A DNA stretch of 64,000 bases from positions 281,001 to 345,000 of the forward strand of contig JAWDGP010001945.1 in NCBI GenBank assembly GCA_033675545.1. The letters run 5' to 3'. The DNA is from Elysia crispata. Lineage: Eukaryota > Mollusca > Gastropoda > Plakobranchidae. Every line of letters begins with the position of its first letter. Positions within the stretch are counted from its first letter, which is position 1. A program made the position numbers and the translations under genes. Shown here in pieces: positions 36,901 to 48,084 of the stretch. The notes below the pieces were generated by a model that saw only the letters and a program-made list of their open reading frames with translations, did no database searches and was not told the DNA's origin.

Positions 36901-39900
36901 CAGGCGATTACTGTCTCAGATTTTGTGGTCATTGCAACACCACAACAGATATTAAAGAAGCTAACTTTTTTGGCAGGTACACATATGTTGATAGAGAAAA
37001 AGTAAATTTGCTCATGTATCAAAAGTTTTTATACAGAGGTGAAAGTTTTTTAAATTTTATAAAGCTATATTTATTTACATTGCAGAAAAGTCAAATCCTC
37101 AAAGAATGGGAATTACAGTGACAGACTTATGTTTGTATATTGGATGAATAAAATTCCAATTTTTACATCAATAGCATTTTTTTGTGTGTGTGTTATTAAG
37201 ACAGAATCAAGCCCTTTCTGAAAATGCTTTTTCTGTTTAGCTCTCAGATTTTTTTTTTAACTCCACTCTATGATAAGTGTTTTTTTTTTTTTATAAAAGT
37301 AAACCACAATGATTTTTAAAATTATACTGAAATATTATTTCTTGAATCAAGTTTATAGTTAAAAATCTGAAGAGAGTTGAATTGGAGGATTTATTATCTT
37401 GGTTAGTCTAGTTTCAAGATCATTGCTCTATATCAGCTAGCTCAGATCTAGATTTTAGATGGAGATAGGGATTTTGGTTCTTATTTAAGTATCCACCTCT
37501 AGATTTTGCATCTAGTCTAGATGCAATTTGAAACCAGGAAATGTAGTCAATAGCTTCAACAATGTGAATCAAAACTTTTCAACTCTTGAACAGAATATTC
37601 TTATTATTATGTTCTTCAGCTCCCCCTTTAATGTGGAAAATATCTCAGGTCTACTAAATGTTTTTTTAATAATAAAATCTAAATTATATCTGAAAAGTCA
37701 ATAGCGAAAAAACTAACATTACAATGTCGGCCAACCTTGTACGATTTAAATCTGAGGACTACATTCATATAATTGCATTTCATTTCATTTCATTGAGGAG
37801 CCCATGTTTCTGACTTTTTTTTTTCTCTAATTCATTTTGGCCTCTGCGACCCTGAAATAATATCTTACATGATGTTTTCCAGTGACCCCTTGGGAAAAGC
37901 TTTGGATTGCTTAAAAGCTGTATGCTTGCAAAATTTTCTTTTTTTCTTTAGTCTGCTTCCATTCCTGTTATAATGTGATAGGATATGTAGATTTCTGCAA
38001 TGGTTCATAGCATAGTTTTGTTATTTGAATTGGTTAAAAGTTCACATGTTTTATAACTACAAATTGTTTCAAATTACTAAGATTATTTTTCGTTTGTGTT
38101 TCGTTTTGTTTTTTCAGTAATTTTGTATCATGGTTAGCAGGCAATAAAAAAAATCATCTCTTTTAATGTAGAAAAAAAAAAAGAAAAGAAAATATATAAT
38201 TTGCTCTCTTTGTCCATCCATAACATTTTTTCCTCAAAGCTCTCCCTTAAATCTTTCTCTTACAGCAATGGTCAGTATGTGGTAGCAGGCTCTGATGATG
38301 GTTCTTTTTTCATCTGGGACAAGATTACTACAAATATTGTTCGGGTATTGCGAGCTGATGAGTCTATTGTGAACTGTTTACAACCTCATCCAAGTACATG
38401 CCTACTGGCTACAAGTGGCATTGATCCTGTTGTGAGACTGTGGAGTCCCAGGCCTGAGGTATTTATTCTGTTGCCTTCTAAAACATGGTGTAAGAAATGG
38501 AATAAAACTTTGCTATTAGAACTGTAATTCCTTCATAAGAACAACAGGGTTTCCACACATATTTTACAATTGGACAAAACCTTTACATTTAGAATCAGAT
38601 TTCTGTTATATGTGTCAGAAAAAATCTAGAATATGCAGAGGGTGTACTTAGTTACGTTCCAGCTATGTGTCCCCTCTCATAGATTTTTGTGTAGTGTAAA
38701 ATTTGAATTTACTTTTTCAAGTATTGGTTTTCAGATTTTTTCTGTTTTCATAGCTTGTTGCCCTTTCGTAAAATGGCCAGGAAGGCTATAAACCATGACT
38801 TTTTGCAACAAGAAGTGGTCGTATCAATTTTGCAAAGTCAAATTGGTTTAATTGTTTTTCTTATTTGCGAGCCTCGTTGAAATTGTGCAAAATTTTGGCT
38901 ATAAAATTTAAAATTCATTTTCAATGTAAAAAGCTTTCAACTTCTTATGAATTTCGAAAAAAGGTATATAGTTCTTCATTTTTTAAATTTGTTATTCTTT
39001 TTAGATTAGGAAGCAGAAGCACATTCCTCTGGTTTCAAAGGTTTAAATAAACTGTGCAGCACTTGAGAGTAATATGCAGTCCAGTGCAAATATATAAGCA
39101 AATAGACTCTTTGTAATCTAATTCAATTTGGTTCTTTTATGTGTAAGGATATTATCAAGTAAATACCAATAATCTCTCTTAAAAGTAGAATGCCTTATGA
39201 AGGAAACTTGTAAATACAATCTTTGAAAGGGTAATGAAACAGGCCAGAAGCACTGAGGCTTTCTGGACATTTTTTGATGAGCATCTTCCCATCATTGACT
39301 TCCCTGTGTGTTTTAAATTTACAAACCAGTGTATTGGATGTATGAAAGAGAAACTACTGTAATTTGCAAAAGTCTAAAGGAGAACAGACTAGTCAATGTA
39401 TAAGTCTGGACTTGTCTAAAAATCTCAAAACTAAGTATGTAATTATCAGCTTCTCATTGTTACCATATTCTGTGCTGAAGGTGACAAACTTCAAACAATA
39501 ATAACAGTAAACAAAAACCTGGAACATCAATTACAGATCCTTTACAGATTCACTCACTGATGTAGACCCAAATTAATTATCGTCTCAAGATAAATAGAGA
39601 AATATACTTACTTATAGAAAATGAACATGTGAACATAATGACTTTATATACACCTTGATCTCATTTTTCTATTTTTCATATCAATCAAATTTATTGTTCT
39701 TTTAATTGAAGCATCTCTGAAGTTATATTCAGGGTTGCATTGAACAGTGGTAGGATGGCCTGCATGCCCGAGTCATGGCCTAGTTAACCCAATCAGGCTA
39801 GCACTGAACAGGTGTTACGCTGGCAGACAGCTGTACTGAGCTTTATGTAATTAAATCGCTGTAAGGAATGACCATGCCCTAGCTCTAACTTCTATCTTAC

Positions 39901-40359
39901 TTTCTGTCATTCTTTTTTATTCTTCTTCTCCATTCTCTCTTTTATCTCCCTTGAATCTACTTTGAATTTTCACAAGTCCAGAGATTTCTTTGAATTGTTA
40001 GATGGTTTTAAAAAAAAATCAATTACAAGTTGAAATACAGAAGAATTGTCCCTCTCAAAGCTTTGAAAGCAAGTTTATTTTTTATCACTCCTGCTTAAAC
40101 ATAGTTTCAGTTTTATATTTTTTTTAGGAACAACAACTTTTTTTTTGTGATGTTTGCATAGGACGGAACTGAAAATGATAGGGAGGTGAACAACTGTGAT
40201 GATGCTGCCATGGCAAACCAGAAACGCATGAATGCAGATCCCCTGGAGGTGATGTTGAGGAACATGGGCTACCGGATTTCAGGATTCCTTGATGCAGATG
40301 ATGATGATGGTGAAGGAGGAGGTCAGGGAGATGGCCCTGCCAACTGTAGGACTAGCTGA
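27603..40359 (+). CDS. WDTC1: WDTC1, WD and tetratricopeptide repeats protein 1
   Basis: WD40/TPR protein (Drosophila adipose orthologue), known as a CUL4-DDB1 ubiquitin-ligase substrate receptor and an anti-obesity factor. Fourteen coding exons: 27603-27641, 28141-28224, 29928-29974, 31839-31950, 32103-32290, 32730-32954, 33214-33302, 33579-33776, 34266-34446, 34724-34903, 36402-36634, 36829-36976, 38266-38458 and 40162-40359; 2115 nt, 704 aa (vertebrate about 677). WD repeats span residues 42-330 (GHGGCVNCLEW, LLASGSDDLHVMLWNP, TGHQGNIFSVKFLPH, RVKRIATAPNVPYIFWSAAE, FGPDGTELLVNLGGEQIYLY). A Ser-rich linker is at 330-385 and TPRs at about 388-525 (YANRALAFLKRNW, LRDCYQALILDPNHMKAHF). Then CGHCNTTTDIKEANFFG, two C-terminal WD motifs (GSDDGSFFIWDK, SGIDPVVRLWSP) and NADPLEVMLRNMGYRISGF. 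The tail is acidic and glycine-rich, with TGA at 40357-40359. An in-frame TGA 15 nt upstream fixes the start. Identity is secure. Confidence 0.97.
28629..28760 (+). repeat. GC-richer block, possible tRNA-derived SINE
   Basis: In the WDTC1 intron after the exon ending 28224. The start reads GCCCAGGTAGCACAGTCAGA then TGAGTGGCG, similar to a tRNA 5' half with an A box. No clear B box follows. The block is GC-richer than the intron around it. This is a weak call; an ordinary intron fluctuation is possible. Confidence 0.3.
39730..39880 (+). repeat. GC-richer block of possible repeat origin in last WDTC1 intron
   Basis: A compositional island in a very AT-rich intron (38459-40161), with GGTAGGATGGCCTGCATGCC and CAGGTGTTACGCTGGCAGAC. 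No open frame, terminal repeats or B box are evident. A SINE or other short repeat is plausible, but I cannot show it from one copy. Confidence 0.25.
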
Positions 40360-40477
40360 GAAGACTCAAGAGTAAGACAGACACAAGAGAGACAAGGAAG
40401 TAATATATTTTTGGAGGTGAATTCGGAGTGAAAAAAAAGCAGGAATTAAACAAAAGGACAGGTAGTTCTTTTTCCCC

Positions 40478-40483
40478 AATAAA
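40478..40483 (+). terminator. Candidate WDTC1 polyadenylation signal (proximal)
   Basis: AATAAA about 120 bp after the WDTC1 stop, followed by GTGCTTTATGAC and T/G-rich sequence further on (TTTGTTTTT). Later AATAAA copies could serve as distal signals. Confidence 0.45.
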
Positions 40484-43400
40484 GTGCTTTATGACTTAAA
40501 TATCTGAGTAATGAGTCAGACGGTTTGTTTTTCCTGAATTGTGAACTCTTACCTGACTGAACCGCTTGTGTTTCAAAGATGCTCCCTTTGAGAGTACTGC
40601 ATATCACTTGTGAGTCTCAAATGAAGACTATTTCATATATTGACAGTTCAAATTCATTCATCAGAAACCATTGGTGACAATACTGACACTGAGCTATCAT
40701 TTAAAAAATTCAATGTAATGGGATATTTGTGCAAGTAATCCCAAATGTCCTTTTTCCATCTTCAAATACCCTGACACAAGTAATGGTGCATAAAAATAAG
40801 CAAGGAAGAGTAAATATTACGACAGCTGTGTTGTAATTGAACACTTGATACTTTCCAATAATTCTTCAAATTATCATTTCCATTATTGTTTGAATGCAAA
40901 CTAATAGGCTGTGATTTATTCTAATGTAGAGGTCTTCTAATTCATATGTTTTGGCTGGCAGCACTTGATGGAATATACTGTTGGGTGTTCCAGAAACTGA
41001 GAAAGACATGCTTCAAGATGAATCTTAGCAATTTCATGTCCCATTTCCCAAGTAATTTTATCGAGATCTCAAAAACTTTAATATACTTGCCCATGTTTTC
41101 GTCACTACACCCACTTGTTGAATGACTTGCCTTGCATGTTCATTTATTTCTTAGCCCACCTACCATAGGGACATCTGCTCAATATGGATGTGGTGGGATA
41201 GGCAGAGTTAAAGGTCAGTCTGTTTGAAATCTATGTGACAGATTGCTGCTATTATAATGAAGAAAGGGAAAAGAGGATGGGTTACTGAGACAAGCTTGGG
41301 CTAGTAAAATCATGTTTGATAACCTGGTCTGCTGAAACAGAGGTGGATGGCTGTGGATATAAATATTTCTTTAGGCTAATTGCCCATCATCATTCTGGAT
41401 GTGACCAAATATGGTATAGTGATTTGAATCTATATTCGGTATAGAGCTCTTTGGTAATGTCAGTCATGTGGTTGGATTATCATGTTAAATAATCATAGAG
41501 ATGGGACAAAACAAATATTTTGTCAATTATATTTTGTTAATGTATCAATATTAAGGCAGATGATTTGATGAATAGTGTAATTACTATAAACTAATTCCAT
41601 ATTCTAGTTTAACATTCTGGACTGCGTTTCTCTTTTTCAACTAAATGTATTACCATTTCTTAGCAACTTAAATATCATGAAATAAATTTGTACTTCTATG
41701 ACGAAAAAAGATCTGGTGTGTTTTTGAAGGTGTTTATTCCTATTTTATAATTTATTTCACTCTTGATATGGTTGAAAATATTTTAAATGATAGTTTAAGA
41801 ATAAGTTGTTCAAAAATTTCTGTGGGGTACAATTGTAAATGGTTGAGAGGGAATCCCAAGTATTGTTTTTTAAATTAATGAGTAGGCTATGACTAAAAAT
41901 ATAAATATTTCCATCAACTCAGTCATCCACCCTTATTTATTTTGATTTAATTGCACAGTGAGCTGAATGTTATATATTTTTTTTCTATTTTTTACTAATT
42001 GAGAATTGTTTCTGCCAGTTCTTAAACAGGGGGCATTTTTTGTCATTGGTCAATAGATTTTCTTTAGATTAAACATGTTAAGAACAACTTTTTACAATAT
42101 CACCGTGTTAGCAAGAAAAGACAGTTTCTCTTTCATCTATTTCTCTCATTGTGAGCTCTGTAGGAAAGTTTCATCAAACATTTGATTCAGGTCACCATAG
42201 CTGGATTGGATGAGTTAGGACCTCATTTTTGCACATGGGCCCTTTTCAAGGTGCTTTGTTTGGATTGGAATAGGTTTATATCTAAAATATATTTGTAATC
42301 CATCTCTAGTGCATTTTTTTTTAAACTATTTAGCCAAGGAGTTAAACAGACTTTTAATAGCTGTATTCGTTGTGGAACCAGAGCTTTCAGCTTGTTAGAT
42401 GACTTATAGCTGTATGTATAGTTAGCCAACTTTCAAAAGATAGATGAAAAAAAAATCTTATTTTACAGCATCTCATTTTATGTAGTATAATGGGGACTCT
42501 TCTTTCATACATATTAGTGTCCCAAAATTTTTATGATTTTGTTGGTACCTTTTTTTTAAAACTAGAAATACATTATTACTATGCAAAAAAGTTCATCAAT
42601 AATTTCTTCCATTGTATGGAGGATTGACTTTCTTTAGGAAAACTTATTTGTGTTTCTAGACATTTGCAAATGTTTTCAATGTCAGTGACCAGTACCATGT
42701 GTCATTTCTTTACTATGTTTCCATAGCTCCATGAATACTTTAGTGTCTCTATTTTTACTTTTCTGAGCAGTGTTTGTGGCTTAAAAAACTTTCAAAAACA
42801 ACTATGTAAACTTCATATGTCACAAAATAGAATTACAGGGCACCCTCACTTGATTTACTTTTTGATTGCGTAAATCTGTATTTTTTTTTTTTGCTATATG
42901 TGGTTCATTCACAAATTTTGGCGACATGCACATTGTCATTGCAGACATGAGTTGACTTCTCCTTGATGATTATGTTTGTATTGTGTGTGACTTAATTGAA
43001 TGATAAATAACATTTTAATAGTAAAAATATTGCTGTAAAGCAATTACTTGGGAACTACAAAAAATCCCCTCTAATTGTTACTATCAGTTATCACCAATGT
43101 ACATTTTTCTTCTTCTAGTCTAATAATTTTGAACATGGGATCTGTATATATATGTTTATTTGTAGCCAAAGATTTATTGCAACTAAGTTCTGCTGAACAG
43201 TATAAAAAAAATGATAAAAATTCTTTGAAGAGAAAGAAAAAAATTTCTGAGTTGATCTGTTGCTCCCAAAAAAGACTGTATTCATTGCTGCATTATTTGG
43301 AAATACACGTGTCCCCTTCAAAATGTGAATTCTATCCTGAAATATTTTGCATGTATGCTTTTCTTTTTTCATTGTTTTTTGTAAACTAGAAGTCTGAAAC

Positions 43401-43822
43401 TAGCAGCACTCACTGTCAGTGATATAGTAATTCCCTCATAATTTCAAGATATGCTTGAGTTTAAAAACTTAAGATATAGATATAGTATCAGATAATTTAA
43501 AGCTGATATTAAAGTTGATATTCAATCAAATGGATTTGGTTAACATGTTGGACACGTTATAAGTCATTCTTTGCACAATTCATAAAGGTGAACTGGGTAA
43601 GAATTTTTACCAACTTAAATTCTTATAATGACGAAAAGAGCAACAATCTCGCAGTTATCAGTAAAAAAAAAAAAACTGTCTGGCACAAGGCAAATTATGG
43701 GTTTGTAGTAGAGAATTAAAAGGTAAACTTTAGCCAAGCAAGCCAGCCTTGTTCTTGGTCTGATACAATTTTGGAAGCCATGTTATTACATAGCTGCAAT
43801 GGTATTGCTAATGATATTTGCT

Positions 43823-45313
43823 TTAACCCTTTGCTGTGTACATTAGGCGGCGGCCATTTTGAATGCTAAGTTCAGCTTCCTGGTAACAGGAAACCCTTGC
43901 TTGTTTACATTTTTTTTATCAAATGAGGGCTCTACAGGGGGGTTCTAGAAAATAATCTGTAGTTAGGCCACTATTGATGTTAAAGTTATGAAATTTTGAT
44001 AATTTGCACAAAATTGAATGTGCTAAATAATGAAAGTGGTTTTGAAGAGTTTTCAGTACGTTTTAGCATTATTATTTTTTTATCATTTTTCTTCATTTTC
44101 ATTTGAATCCCTTGCATGCAGATTCACTAGAATGACAAAAAGAAAAAAAGTTAAGAGACTGCACAGAGTGACACAAATTCAAGAGGAAAAAAAAAATACA
44201 TAGACATTGTACATAAAAAGGGAATAGTCCAACTTACTTTTCTTAGTCTTTGTTTTCATAATCCAAAATGTAACCTTCATAATCACTAACACACTAAACA
44301 GCCAAGCCTATAACATAAACTTTATGAGCAGAAGCTAAAAGCGAAAAAAAAAATCTATCTAAATCTTATTCACAATCACAGTCACACACATTATAAACAT
44401 AAGATCAACCTGCTTTTTTTTTTAAAAAACAAGGCATAACTTTTTTAGGACACTAGCTCACGAAACTGAAAATAATGTCATATGTGAAATACATAAATCT
44501 AGCTTCCATCATCATTCTAGTGAAGGCACTTTGCATGCAAAGCAAAATATTCTAGAGGTTTTTTTTTTTTTTGTTCTAAGTGAGCAAAACCAAGCTAAGC
44601 TATGAAGGAGCAGAATTGGGATGTGAACAGAGGCAAAGATCGGTATGCAACTGCAACAGCATGAAACATCGAACCGATCTCTCGTTTATAATTTAAAATT
44701 AACTTTTTAACTAGTTTTACTTTGTTTTATTTCTCCTATATCATAAGTTGTTCAAGCAGTGCATTCCCCCGGACTTAATATCTAGCCAAGATTCTAGATT
44801 CTCTGGAACTGGAGTCTAGGTCTAGATCTAGATCTAGAATCTAGACTCTAGATATTTTTGCTCCAACTTAATTATACTCTTTCAATTAAGGATCGGGGCT
44901 GGTATCAACATTAGACTCAAAGTCTAGCTCAGTGTCGCTATTTGGAGTTTCCATGGTCAAAAGGACGTCACAAAGTCAGAAAAGAAAAGTTATGTGTAGA
45001 GCTAGTCAGAACAAACGTTGCAAGACTGAGTGTTAGGGCTTCCCCAAGCTTTCTATGATAGGGAATCCCGTGGTATTCTGGGTCGAAGCTATTCAACTAT
45101 ATTTAGAATGTCGGAATTTTCTATTTTTAGATAGGATTCACCCCCGCTTTCGTCCAAAATAGAACCCTCAAACAAAGGGAAACGTCAAGGCCGGATTTGG
45201 CCGGCTTAACCCGTAGCCAGATATGTATAGCACGGCCGCTTTTGGCCGGGTTAAACAGGAGGCTCGCTTCCATTTTAGGCCAGGTTTGGCCGGTTTACAC
45301 AGCAAAGGGTTAA
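43823..45313. mobile_element. TTAA-flanked piggyBac-like non-autonomous element
   Basis: Bounded by TTAA at 43823-43826 and 45310-45313. The left end reads CCCTTTGCTGTGTACA and the right end, read inward on the opposite strand, CCCTTTGCTGTGTAAA: a perfect 14-bp inverted repeat starting with CCC, as in piggyBac elements. The element body is about 1.48 kb. Subterminal sequence is unusually GC-rich, with repeated GGCCGG/GGCCGC-type motifs on the right (about 45195-45295) and GGCGGCGGCC on the left (about 43847-43856), against an AT-rich core. A TCTAGA/AGATCT run lies at about 44817-44857. I see no transposase motif, so it would depend on another element's enzyme. Its TIR differs from the 1081-3085 element, so it is a separate family. 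Confidence 0.82.
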
Positions 45314-46400
45314 AGGCCTAGAGAAAGCTGTTGTTATACAACACATTTCCTAAAAACTTTTTTGCCAAGATTGCTCTACGTTTAAAAAAAGAATAAACTG
45401 CTCCATCCAAGCCTTAAAAGAGTTGTGTATAAAACTTACTGTGTATAACTTTAACTTCTTTCTTAAACTAGGCTTAGCAAATCAAAATAATGATGTTCAA
45501 TATTGTGATTTGGTCAAATGAATGGTTTTGGCAAGATGTTCACCACAATGATATTATCTCAAGTTCTGAAAAGAAACAGGGTATTGGTAATTTGGAATTT
45601 ATGCTTGACAATTATGTTTTGAAAAGAATTCTTAAAATTAACCTCTACAATTCAATTCAGCCTTGCAACTGTAAGTCGGGCTTAAATAAATAAACATGTA
45701 AGTACCAAAATAATTTCATGTCAAAGAAGTCTGTAATTTACATGTAAATACAAATATACCACTTTATCAGTGATTGTCCTGCACTAAAATTTAAACTGCA
45801 ATGGTTAACATTTAAAGATTATTTGTGTGCATGTGTGTGCCTAAGGTCTGTTTCTTCACCAGAAAGGTGTACATTGCACAGAAACTTCCTGTCTTCTATG
45901 ACAGTTGCATTGTCTTTCATTATGAGTCCTTTGCAATGAATCCAGGTGTGATATAATACAACTGAACTGTGTACTTTCTAGCACATATTTTGTAAATATT
46001 ATAAGCAGTGTTGTAAGTAGACATATCTCATTGTTCATTTTAAACTGTTGTATAACAGCCACATTTTCAATGCAAAACCATACTTTTTTTTTTTAAGTTT
46101 CTTTTTTGTATGAATTTTAAGCACAATCTGTTTGGTTTTGTCAAAAGGAGAAAATGTCTCTGAATAAAAATTAAGACACAAGTTCAAATTAGAGAATGGA
46201 TAAATCAAAGCGATGGTGAATCTTGGGTTATATTTTACATGTAAAAAAAATTACATAAGAGGTTAAAATATGGGATGGAAACACAGTTGTTTGCAAAAAG
46301 TCAAAGTTTTATGGAAATAGAAAATATGGCATTTAAATAAGCATAAACTTATGCGAGATGTACATGTTCATTTTTTTATAGCTAGCAATTGTTCATTTTA

Positions 46401-46773
46401 ATATAAAGACTGCTTATGATCATTTAGTTAATTAGCATCACTTTGAGTTGTCTATTTTTGAACATTTGACAATCAGAAGGAAAGTTATTCATGATATAAA
46501 GACTTTGCTTATGATCATTTAGTTAATTAGCATCACTTTGAGTTGTCTCTTTTTGAACATTTGACAATCAGAAGGAAAGTTACTCATGATATAAAGACTT
46601 TGCTTACGATCATTTAGATAATTAGCATCACTTTGAGTTGTCTCTTTTTGAACATTTGACAATCAGAAGGAAAGTTATTCATGATATAAGGACTTTGCTT
46701 ACGATCATTTAGATAATTAGCATCACTTTGTCTCTTTTTGAACATTTGACAATCAGAAGGAAAGTTATTCATG
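46401..46773 (+). repeat. Four-copy 95-bp tandem minisatellite
   Basis: Units start with ATATAA at 46401, 46494, 46589 and 46684. Each contains TTAGCATCACTTTG, TTTTTGAACATTTGACAATC and AGAAGGAAAGTTA in the same order. Copies differ by only a few substitutions; the first has a 2-bp deletion (GACTGC for GACTTTGC) and the last lacks a short AGTTG segment. High identity points to recent tandem duplication. The location is gene-free sequence between WDTC1 and COPB1. Confidence 0.95.
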
Positions 46774-47553
46774 TCAAGTTGAAATTGATTGAATCATTGT
46801 GTTGTTACCTTTTCCTTTTTTAAGAACCATTTTTGTTTTGCATAGAATAAATGTGTAAATTGTTTCCTTTCCAATGGGTATAGCCTCTTATTAGTATTAA
46901 ACAAGATATGCTTCCTAAAAGGAGTTTAACAACTACATTTCCTTGATGATTCTCATCTTTCCCATGATTGAAATTCTGGAAAAATTTAGGGGTAGCTCCA
47001 ATTTTTCATTCAATTTCAAGTTAGATTTTGTTCTTCAAAAAGTTTTCCATTATTTTGAATTTCAGGTAATTTTGTGTACTTTGTGTTCCTCAACTGTTCA
47101 ACCTCAGAGGAATGTGCTCACTTGATTTGTTATTGTGGTTTCTTTGGGATTTTTTTTTTGTCCATTTAAAATGTCAATTGAAATTGTCCTTTCCAAAAAA
47201 TTTCAGCATCGAATTGTTCATGAGTTGAATGTTTTTCATACAAAATAGTATTTTGTCAAGAGGATGGTCTGCACACTTTTCAAAAGTGAAATGAAAGGAT
47301 GGTCAAATTTCTCAGCATTGTTATTTCCTATTGTTCCCTTCCATGTTTCCGTACCGTCAAATTTAAAATTTGAAAAGGTGATGTCAGTATACAAAATGCA
47401 TTACTCAAGCCAAGCATTTTAAAATGCAAAGTCGTGTTTCAGCCAACTTGCTTATTTATATAGGAGATGATTATATTTATATGAACTGAACATCAGTATT
47501 TAGCATTTATATGACAAGTGCAAAAAAAAAAGGAAAAGACAATTGCCTGTAAT

Positions 47554-47569
47554 TTTATTATTCTTTATT
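47554..47569 (-). terminator. Candidate COPB1 polyadenylation signals
   Basis: Two minus-strand AATAAA hexamers (plus TTTATT at 47554-47559 and 47564-47569), about 520 bp past the COPB1 stop. They are the nearest strong pair in the likely 3' UTR. Confidence 0.45.
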
Positions 47570-48084
47570 CACTAAAGCAACCTTCACATTTATTTCAAAC
47601 AAAAAGAAATCTACATACCTATATAATATAACTTTAACTCCAATTCATGAAATTGTCTATTGTGCCTTCCTTAAAGTCTTATTGCAGTTTTTTTTTTTAA
47701 ATTGTTTTCCACAGTAAGTTAAAATCCCACCTAAAATGGAATATAAAATCAACATACAATTATGGCTATTGCTAAGGTTTTACTCCAAAGTGAATTGAAA
47801 AAAAAAAAAAGCAGTAAAGAAGCTAGCAAAAAGAACTTTAATCACAGTTTGATGAATTGAAACTATAACAGCCTACTTCAGATTCACATAAGGTAACAAA
47901 AGATTTCACAGCATACAATACAAACATAAATGTCAAGGCATAGACATAAGGTTCAACTTAAATATCCTTAGTCATGTGTGTAATGTTTAAAGGGTTGAGT
48001 ATCTGCATGCTTATGAAACACAGGTCTATTCGAAATAAGATACAAGCTTTTTAATACATTACTACACCACTTCTTTTTTCATTT

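Larger units (their letters stand above)
40360..48084. other. Gene-free stretch between convergent WDTC1 and COPB1
   Basis: The WDTC1 3' UTR starts here, with AATAAA on plus at 40478-40483 and further AATAAA near 41682 and 46849, so its end is uncertain and may be multiple. A TTAA-flanked transposon occupies 43823-45313 and a 95-bp minisatellite occupies 46401-46773. On the COPB1 side, minus-strand AATAAA signals lie at 47564-47569 and 47554-47559. The remaining sequence is AT-rich without an exon-like open frame; the small open frames around 43075-43389, 45490-45693 and 46943-47125 show no recognisable motif. Confidence 0.6.

Noticed and set aside
43075..43389. 104-aa plus-strand frame in the WDTC1-COPB1 spacer
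   Set aside because: AT-rich with no conserved motif, overlapped by an equally open minus frame; likely chance.
46401..46773. Possible CRISPR array because of regular repeats
   Set aside because: Whole 95-bp units repeat with no unique spacers; this is an animal minisatellite.
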